Positions 58,350 through 64,000 of a stretch of DNA of 64,000 bases are shown here, one piece after another (position 1 is the stretch's first letter; every line of letters begins with the position of its first letter). Under the pieces are notes generated by a model. That model did not search any database and was not told where the DNA came from. It saw only the letters and a list, made by a program, of their open reading frames with translations. A program made the position numbers and the translations under genes. The DNA is taken from positions 62,001 through 126,000 of the forward strand of contig NYWU01000001.1 of the NCBI GenBank assembly GCA_002685255.1. The letters run 5' to 3'. The stretch is from Idiomarinaceae bacterium (GTDB lineage: Bacteria > Pseudomonadota > Gammaproteobacteria > Enterobacterales > Alteromonadaceae).

Positions 58350-59147
58350 CTATGTTTTGCTGCTGTTTTTGTGCGCGTAAATCAGTAACCCCACACCCAA
58401 GACGATCATCGGAATCGTAAGCCATTGTCCCATGGACATCCCGAGCGAGAGCAAACCAAGGTGTGCGTCGGGCTCGCGGAAAAACTCGACGGTGAAGCGC
58501 GCCACGCCATATCCTAATAAGAATAAGCCACTGACTGCACCCGTTCCACGCGGTTTACGCTGGAACCACCACAATAATGCAAATAATAGTAATCCTTCTA
58601 AAACCGCTTCGTAAAGCTGCGAAGGATGCCGCGGCACCGGTCCACCCGATGGAAAAATCATTGCCCAGGGTACATCAGTCGCACGTCCCCATAGCTCGCC
58701 ATTAATGAAGTTACCCATGCGTCCGAAAAACAATCCCATGGGCACGAGCGGCGCAATCATATCACCCACGGCTAAAAACTGACGCTGCGTCACGCGGGCG
58801 TACAAGTACATCGCCGCGATCACACCGAGCAATCCGCCATGGAACGACATACCACCTTCCCAGACTCGGAATAAATACACTGGATCGGCGATAAACAGAT
58901 CGAAGTGATAAAAAATCACATAACCAATACGGCCGCCTATCAGCACGCCCAGGAAACACCAAAAGATAAGGTCAGAAAATTTATCGCGGGTCCAATCGGG
59001 CGAACGTTCCGCTTGTCGACCACCCCACCATAATGCAAAAGCAAAACCGAGTAGGTACATCACGCCATACCAATGTATGGCAAGTGGACCAATGCTAAAT
59101 AACACAGGATCGATATTGGGAAACTGCATGTATTCGTTCAGTGGCAC
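58350..59147 (-). CDS. lgt: Prolipoprotein diacylglyceryl transferase
   Basis: 265 residues, about seven membrane helices. It adds diacylglycerol to the lipobox Cys of prelipoproteins such as BamB and PilF here. The family signature [15 protein letters not shown] and the [12 protein letters not shown] helix are present. A GTG at 59147 with AAGGAG 6 nt upstream is preferred to the TTG at 59153; the Shine-Dalgarno lies over the stop of the upstream gene. Confidence 0.97.
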   Translation of the reverse strand: MPLNEYMQFPNIDPVLFSIGPLAIHWYGVMYLLGFAFALWWGGRQAERSPDWTRDKFSDLIFWCFLGVLIGGRIGYVIFYHFDLFIADPVYLFRVWEGGMSFHGGLLGVIAAMYLYARVTQRQFLAVGDMIAPLVPMGLFFGRMGNFINGELWGRATDVPWAMIFPSGGPVPRHPSQLYEAVLEGLLLFALLWWFQRKPRGTGAVSGLFLLGYGVARFTVEFFREPDAHLGLLSLGMSMGQWLTIPMIVLGVGLLIYAHKNSSKT

Positions 59148-59157
59148 TGCCAACTCC

Positions 59158-59952
59158 TTAGAAAAATATCAGTTTTATAGCCACCACAATCAGAAAGATT
59201 GCAAATATACGGCGTAACAATTTAACTGGCAGACTGTGTGCTAACTTGGCACCTAAGGGTGCACAGAGTACCGATGCAATAGAAATCGTCAGCCAAGCGG
59301 GTACATGAATAATACCCAAAGCGCCGTGCGCCACGCCGGAAATATAGCCTTTAATTACAAAGATAAACACCGCGCTACAGCCGATAATAAAGCTACCTAA
59401 CGATGAGATGGCGATAGCTTGCCGAACCGAGAGTCCGCAACGCTGCAAAAAGGGAACTGTCAACGCGCCGCCGCCAATCCCCACTAAACCCGATATCACA
59501 CCGATGATAGTCGACCCCAAACTCAGCCAGCGCTGCTTGATTCGCCCGGTCTGTGCTTTTTGAGCGGCGGGCGGCATCGCCATTCGGACAGCCAGTACCA
59601 CCAGTACCGTTGAAAAGAACACTTTTAACCAATGAGGGTCAATGGCGGTGACTAAGAACGCCCCGACCATGGCGCCAACCGACAGCCCCGGCAACACTCT
59701 GACAACCCAGAAGCGTTCTTGTAGCCCCGAGCGATAATGACTATACGCAGCGCTAGCAGTGGTCATGCAAATAGTGGCGAGACTCGTCGCAATGGCGGTT
59801 GGCATCACTAACGCAGGATCGATTCCTAATTTAGGTGCTAAGTAAACGATGAGCGGAACAATCACCAAGCCGCCACCAATACCGAGTAATCCCGCGAGTG
59901 TTCCTGCGAATACACCGCCGACTAAACACCATACAATGACTGTTAAATCCAT
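59158..59952 (-). CDS. TauE/SafE family membrane transporter
   Basis: 264 residues with about eight membrane helices in two repeats, each with a glycine-rich [16 protein letters not shown] or [15 protein letters not shown] motif, the TauE/SafE signature. Family members export sulfite, sulfoacetate or similar anions; the substrate here is unknown. It lies between ptsP and lgt with 3-10 nt gaps, so it is co-transcribed with them. Confidence 0.92.
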   Translation of the reverse strand: MDLTVIVWCLVGGVFAGTLAGLLGIGGGLVIVPLIVYLAPKLGIDPALVMPTAIATSLATICMTTASAAYSHYRSGLQERFWVVRVLPGLSVGAMVGAFLVTAIDPHWLKVFFSTVLVVLAVRMAMPPAAQKAQTGRIKQRWLSLGSTIIGVISGLVGIGGGALTVPFLQRCGLSVRQAIAISSLGSFIIGCSAVFIFVIKGYISGVAHGALGIIHVPAWLTISIASVLCAPLGAKLAHSLPVKLLRRIFAIFLIVVAIKLIFF

Positions 59953-59955
59953 CGG

Positions 59956-62229
59956 CTACTTCCCTGCACGCACGAAGCCACCTAAGCCCATGCTTTCCAT
60001 TTTCTCGGAGATCATACTTCTTACTTGTTCTGGTCGGCGCGCTTGGAGCGCTTTAGCCAACATGACCTGTAATGTGCTCGAACGCACATTGCGTAAAATC
60101 CAGCGCACTCGATCGATGTTATAGCTGTTCATACTCAATTGGCGATAACCCATTGCAACAAGCAGCAGCGCACCGCCCGGATCACCGGCAAGTTCTCCGC
60201 AAACACTGACCGGCTTGCCGAGCTCTTCGCAACGTCTTGCAATTTCATCCAAGCTTGCTAATACCGCAGGATGATAGGCATCATAAAGACTCGCTACACG
60301 GCGGTTATTGCGGTCGACAGCCAATAAATATTGCGTTAAATCGTTACTACCCACCGAAAAGAAGTCCACTTTACTCGCAAGCATCGGGAGTTGATAAATC
60401 GCTGCGGGGACCTCAATCATGACACCCAGTTGCGGTTGGAATAAATTAACGCCCACTGCGCAGCCTTGCTCTTCGGCCACTTCAAAATAGGCCTGTTTGA
60501 GCAGCCGAGACGCCTCTTCAACCTCACTTACGCTGGTAATCATTGGTAACAAAATACGCAAGTTACTGCGTCCGATACTAGCGCGCAGCATCGCGCGCAC
60601 TTGTACGAGGAATATCTCAGGATGGTCTAACGTGAGTCGAATACCGCGCCAGCCGAGGAACGGGTTATCCTCTTGTAACTGCAAGTACGGTAAGGGCTTA
60701 TCGCCGCCTACATCTAAAGTACGCATGATCACCGGCTGGTCGGGGAAGTAATCTAATACCTCCTTGTACATCTCGACTTGTTCATCTTCCGTGGGCAACT
60801 GGTCGCGCATCATGAAGGGGATTTCAGAACGGTATAACCCCACGCCATCAATATTTAAGTGACGCAGGTACTCTTGGTGGATATCAAGCCCTAAATTGAG
60901 GTGCAGACTCACCCGCTGCCCATCTTCCGTCTGTGCGGGCAGGTGGGCGTGCTCGGCAACAATCGACTTGAGTTCTTCTTCCTCATCGGCGAGATGCTGA
61001 TATTGCTCGCGTACTTGTGGCGGTGGGTTGATATACACTTCGCCCGTGTAGCCATCCACGATAAGTACTTTCTCGGAAAAATAATGCAGCTCAATATCAT
61101 CAACGCCTAAGACTGCGGGAATCCCCATACTGCGCGCCATAATAGCGGCATGCGAGTTGCTTGAGCCACGTAACGAAATAATCCCAGCAATCTTGGCACG
61201 CGGGAGTTCTGCCAACATCGAAGCGGTTACTTCATCGGCGACCAGTATACCTTGTTCGGGGAACTCACGTCGTTTGCGTTGGCGCTGTTGTAGGTGCATT
61301 AACACGCGTTGGCCGATATCGCGAACGTCTGTCGCTCGCTCGCGCAAGTAGGAATCCTCTAGCGCTTCAAACTGATCAACAAACTCCTCGACCACATGTT
61401 TTAAAGCTGTTTGAGCGCGCCAGCCCTGGCCGATCATTTCTTCCACCGCGCTCCCCAGACTTGCCGCGTCGAGCATGCCTTGATAGACATCGAATATTGC
61501 CAAGGTGTCGTCTGGTACCTGGCCATACATACGCTCAGCCAGCTGTTTTAACTCAGCACGCGTACGCGCCACCGCTTGTCGGAACTTGCGTACTTCATGT
61601 CGCGGACGATCAGTTTTTTGTGGGGATACTTCTTTTAGGCTCACTTCAGGGCGCGCGACAAACGCATCACCGATTGCCACTCCAGGTGAACCGGGTAAGG
61701 CTTGGATACTATGCACCCAAGGCGAGTGCTCGTCGGTCAGTAACCCTTTGGTGTTAGCGTGTGCAATGACTACTGACAATTGGGCTGCTAATGTGACAAC
61801 AAATGCTTCTTCTTCACGCGTAAAGTGCCGTGCTTGGCTTTGGTGCACGACAATAATGCCTAACACCTTACGACGATGAATGATTGGCGCAGCTAACAGT
61901 GCACGGTATTGAGATTCATTGGTGTCTAGCAGTTCTTTGTTAGCTGGGTGGTTACTGATATCGGCAATGTTCAGTGGCTCTTCACGCTGCGCGGCGAGCG
62001 AGATAATACCGTCGCCAAAATCGACCCGAATGGGGTCGCCTGAGGCATCAGCAAGGCCATCACTGGCTGCCATCACATACTGATGCGCCTGCGCATCCGC
62101 TAAGAACACACTGCAGCTGTCGGTCTCAAGTGCGGCTCGCACTTGAGACACCATCGTACGAAGCGCTAGCTGAAAATCAGCCGCTTTATTTACACTTTCG
62201 ACGATTCGCTGCAGAGTGACCAGCATCAT
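59956..62229 (-). CDS. ptsP: Nitrogen PTS enzyme I (PtsP)
   Basis: 757 residues. An N-terminal GAF domain (about 15-160) precedes the PEP-utilising enzyme I. The phospho-His lies in GSSNSHAAIMARSMGIPAV and the PEP site in DVGGDKPLPYL, GWRGIRL and SVCGELAGDP. It phosphorylates NPr in the regulatory nitrogen PTS. Two adjacent ATGs (62229, 62226) begin the frame, the first overlapping the rppH stop by one base. Confidence 0.97.
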   Translation of the reverse strand: MMLVTLQRIVESVNKAADFQLALRTMVSQVRAALETDSCSVFLADAQAHQYVMAASDGLADASGDPIRVDFGDGIISLAAQREEPLNIADISNHPANKELLDTNESQYRALLAAPIIHRRKVLGIIVVHQSQARHFTREEEAFVVTLAAQLSVVIAHANTKGLLTDEHSPWVHSIQALPGSPGVAIGDAFVARPEVSLKEVSPQKTDRPRHEVRKFRQAVARTRAELKQLAERMYGQVPDDTLAIFDVYQGMLDAASLGSAVEEMIGQGWRAQTALKHVVEEFVDQFEALEDSYLRERATDVRDIGQRVLMHLQQRQRKRREFPEQGILVADEVTASMLAELPRAKIAGIISLRGSSNSHAAIMARSMGIPAVLGVDDIELHYFSEKVLIVDGYTGEVYINPPPQVREQYQHLADEEEELKSIVAEHAHLPAQTEDGQRVSLHLNLGLDIHQEYLRHLNIDGVGLYRSEIPFMMRDQLPTEDEQVEMYKEVLDYFPDQPVIMRTLDVGGDKPLPYLQLQEDNPFLGWRGIRLTLDHPEIFLVQVRAMLRASIGRSNLRILLPMITSVSEVEEASRLLKQAYFEVAEEQGCAVGVNLFQPQLGVMIEVPAAIYQLPMLASKVDFFSVGSNDLTQYLLAVDRNNRRVASLYDAYHPAVLASLDEIARRCEELGKPVSVCGELAGDPGGALLLVAMGYRQLSMNSYNIDRVRWILRNVRSSTLQVMLAKALQARRPEQVRSMISEKMESMGLGGFVRAGK

Positions 62230-62768
62230 TAACGCTTCCGTCTATTAGAACGGCCATGGCGACCATGGCGGCTCGAGGTCTTGGTGTTGTTCAGGCTGGG
62301 CATTGCATACGCAGCGAACTCTCTCATTACGCGACGGTAAACGTCACGCTTAAACGATACGACCTGACGCACGGGGTACCAAAAACTGACCCATCGCCAA
62401 CCATCAAATTCCGGGTGTCCGGACTGTAGAACGTCGACATCTTCTTCGCGACACTTAAGTTTCAACAGAAACCACTTTTGTTTCTGTCCAACACACATGG
62501 GCCGTTGTTCCCGCCGAATCAACCGTTTAGGTAAACGGTAGCGGAACCAGTGACGGCTGGTGTACAGAATTTCTACCTGCTCTGGCTTAAGACCGACTTC
62601 TTCCCAAAGTTCTCGGTACATTGCCTGTTCAGGGGTCTCACCATCGTCAATACCGCCCTGCGGAAATTGCCAGCTATGCTGATTAATACGGCGAGCCCAA
62701 AATACCTGCCCATGCCCGTTACAGATGACGATTCCTACGTTTGCCCGGAATCCTTCAGCATCTATCAC
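62229..62768 (-). CDS. rppH: RNA pyrophosphohydrolase RppH
   Basis: 179 residues from the GTG at 62768, which gives the E. coli-like start [17 protein letters not shown] and has GAGGA 7 nt upstream; the open frame continues 22 codons but this part is not family-like. The Nudix box [23 protein letters not shown] is intact, with family segments [22 protein letters not shown] and [29 protein letters not shown]. It removes pyrophosphate from mRNA 5' ends and triggers decay. The tail is Arg/His-rich. First gene of the ptsP-lgt-thyA run. Confidence 0.96.
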   Translation of the reverse strand: MIDAEGFRANVGIVICNGHGQVFWARRINQHSWQFPQGGIDDGETPEQAMYRELWEEVGLKPEQVEILYTSRHWFRYRLPKRLIRREQRPMCVGQKQKWFLLKLKCREEDVDVLQSGHPEFDGWRWVSFWYPVRQVVSFKRDVYRRVMREFAAYAMPSLNNTKTSSRHGRHGRSNRRKR

Positions 62769-62834
62769 GCGAGCATCCTCAATTATTCTTTGATAAAGTG
62801 ATTCTTCCATAAAGGGCGACTTGGAGCAAATCAA

Positions 62835-63515
62835 ATGCGTTTCCCTGTATCGGCGCCGCAGTCGATTGAAGAGCTATTACAGCGCGCACATCAGCTTACC
62901 GGACAATCATTCGCTCAGTTAGCGGATGCTGCGGATTTAGTGATGCCGAACGATCTTAAACGAGACAAGGGTTGGGTCGGCATGATGTTGGAGCAACATT
63001 TAGGCGCGAGTGCCGGCTCGAAACCTTTACAAGACTTTCCGGAGCTGGGTGTAGAACTCAAGACACTGCCAGTGGATGCGCATGGTCAACCATTAGAAAC
63101 CACCTTTGTCTGTGTCGCCCCCTTGGTTAATACCTCTGGGTTGAACTGGTTGAATAGCAACGTACGTAATAAGTTAAGCTGTGTGTTGTGGTTACCGATC
63201 GATGGGCGTCGAGCGGTACCCTTGGCACAGCGTGTGGTCGGCCAGCCGTTTTTGTGGCGCCCCACAGCAGAACAGGAGCTTGCCTTGCAACGTGATTGGG
63301 AGGAGCACATGGATCGTATTGCACTCGGTGAAGTGGAGGCCATCACTGCACGGCAAGGCGAATTTTTACAGATTCGCCCCAAAGCAGCGGATGGACGAGC
63401 ACTGACCGATGCGGTGGGCCCAGATGGTCAAATTATTCAAGTGCGTCCGCGTGGCTTTTATCTTAAAAAAACGTTCACACGGGCCATACTAGAGCAGGTG
63501 TTTAATGCAGTTTAA
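62835..63515 (+). CDS. mutH: Mismatch repair endonuclease MutH
   Basis: 226 residues. It nicks the unmethylated strand at hemimethylated GATC, directed by MutS/MutL. The catalytic set D...ExK is in [12 protein letters not shown], and the C-terminal [14 protein letters not shown] is typical. Presence of mutH implies Dam-directed mismatch repair in this organism. Divergent from rppH. Confidence 0.96.
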   Translation: MRFPVSAPQSIEELLQRAHQLTGQSFAQLADAADLVMPNDLKRDKGWVGMMLEQHLGASAGSKPLQDFPELGVELKTLPVDAHGQPLETTFVCVAPLVNTSGLNWLNSNVRNKLSCVLWLPIDGRRAVPLAQRVVGQPFLWRPTAEQELALQRDWEEHMDRIALGEVEAITARQGEFLQIRPKAADGRALTDAVGPDGQIIQVRPRGFYLKKTFTRAILEQVFNAV

Positions 63516-64000
63516 TGTCACTCCACAAGCCAAACGAAATGCCATCAGCTTTTGTGCCATAGCCGTTGGCCTTATCGCATTGTTAGTATTTATGCATTTA
63601 ATCCGCGATGATATCCCAGTTGGCATTTCCGTGGTTCTAGGCGCCGCGGCGGGAATCCTGTTGTTACTGGGTATCGGGAAACTCATTGAACCTCCTGTTT
63701 CACTGGTGATTACGCCCGATACGATTCGCTACATTCACCGCAAGGGCGAGTGGCAGTTGGACTGGGATAATGTGGTGCGCTTTGATGTTCCGCGCGTACA
63801 TCGATTGATGGATTTAGAAGACGCGCCTTTTCTCGGCTTTCGGGTTTATAACAATGACGCCATACTACAATCGATTTCACCCCGCTTGGCCTCTGCCATC
63901 TTATTCGAACAGCGCCAGTTAATGACGATGGCGCTGCGCCATGAACGACCCGATCAAGCCGATTACAGCGAATACTTTGATATTCCCGAGCGGTTTGTCA
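63505..64000 (+). CDS. DUF2982 family membrane protein (3' end outside window)
   Basis: At least 165 residues; the frame runs to the end of the window. The ATG at 63505 lies 11 nt inside mutH. Two membrane helices near residues 13-31 and 38-60 are followed by a soluble domain ([20 protein letters not shown] and [12 protein letters not shown]), as in the DUF2982 family of Alteromonadales. The function is unknown. Confidence 0.85.
   Translation, partial: MQFNVTPQAKRNAISFCAIAVGLIALLVFMHLIRDDIPVGISVVLGAAAGILLLLGIGKLIEPPVSLVITPDTIRYIHRKGEWQLDWDNVVRFDVPRVHRLMDLEDAPFLGFRVYNNDAILQSISPRLASAILFEQRQLMTMALRHERPDQADYSEYFDIPERFV

Overview
The window looks like a chromosomal segment of a marine gammaproteobacterium of the Alteromonadales. 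Idiomarina/Pseudidiomarina is my best guess from protein resemblance; no search was run. Pointers are the Oar-like TonB-dependent receptors, the small DUF3545 protein, the DUF2982 gene beside mutH, the 283-residue Vibrio-like ThyA, and the gene orders der-bamB-yfgM-hisS-ispG-rodZ-pilF-rlmN-ndk and rppH-ptsP-lgt-thyA. Coding density is very high, with many 1-4 nt overlaps. I see no tRNA, rRNA, insertion sequence, prophage or CRISPR array. Most of the window is conserved housekeeping DNA, so no wholly unknown multi-gene system stands out; the novelty lies mainly in regulatory sites and gene-content oddities.

Layout. 1-7615: two tandem Oar-type outer-membrane receptors on the minus strand and a divergent exported endonuclease/exonuclease/phosphatase-family enzyme. 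PHO-box-like sequences precede all three, the two receptor sites with a phoA-like box-to--10 spacing, which suggests a phosphate-starvation scavenging module. 7649-10489: a sensor kinase with its single-domain response regulator. 10597-15100: guaB and guaA (GMP synthesis) and xseA. 15224-17445: a MetX-like homoserine acyltransferase and a MetY-like sulfhydrylase, preceded by a run of MetJ-type met boxes. 17477-18301: an MscS channel. 18407-29579: a complete type II secretion operon gspC-N. 29795-31023: hslR-hslO. 31076-40175: the der to ndk cluster. 40340-44445: msrA, a two-gene iscR-iscS locus with an IscR operator, trmJ, suhB and a DUF3545 gene too short for standard ORF cut-offs. 44710-48887: cytochrome b561, ung and three glycosyltransferases. 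48947-54764: an exported S9 peptidase, a DUF1302 outer-membrane protein and etfBA. 54902-56072: a SufE/CsdE-like protein convergent with tcdA. 56038-62768: a minus-strand run rppH-ptsP-TauE-lgt-thyA-(receiver+CheC)-PAS-tcdA. 62835-64000: mutH and a truncated DUF2982 gene.

Points of most interest: the predicted Pho control of the receptor/nuclease group; the met boxes that support a methionine role for the MetX-like enzyme; an IscS that lacks the C-terminal tail known to contact IscU and sits in a locus without iscU, hscBA or fdx, while a SufE/CsdE-like protein lies elsewhere in the window without csdA; a PilF about half the usual length; and a receiver-CheC protein with one degenerate CheC motif paired with a small PAS protein.
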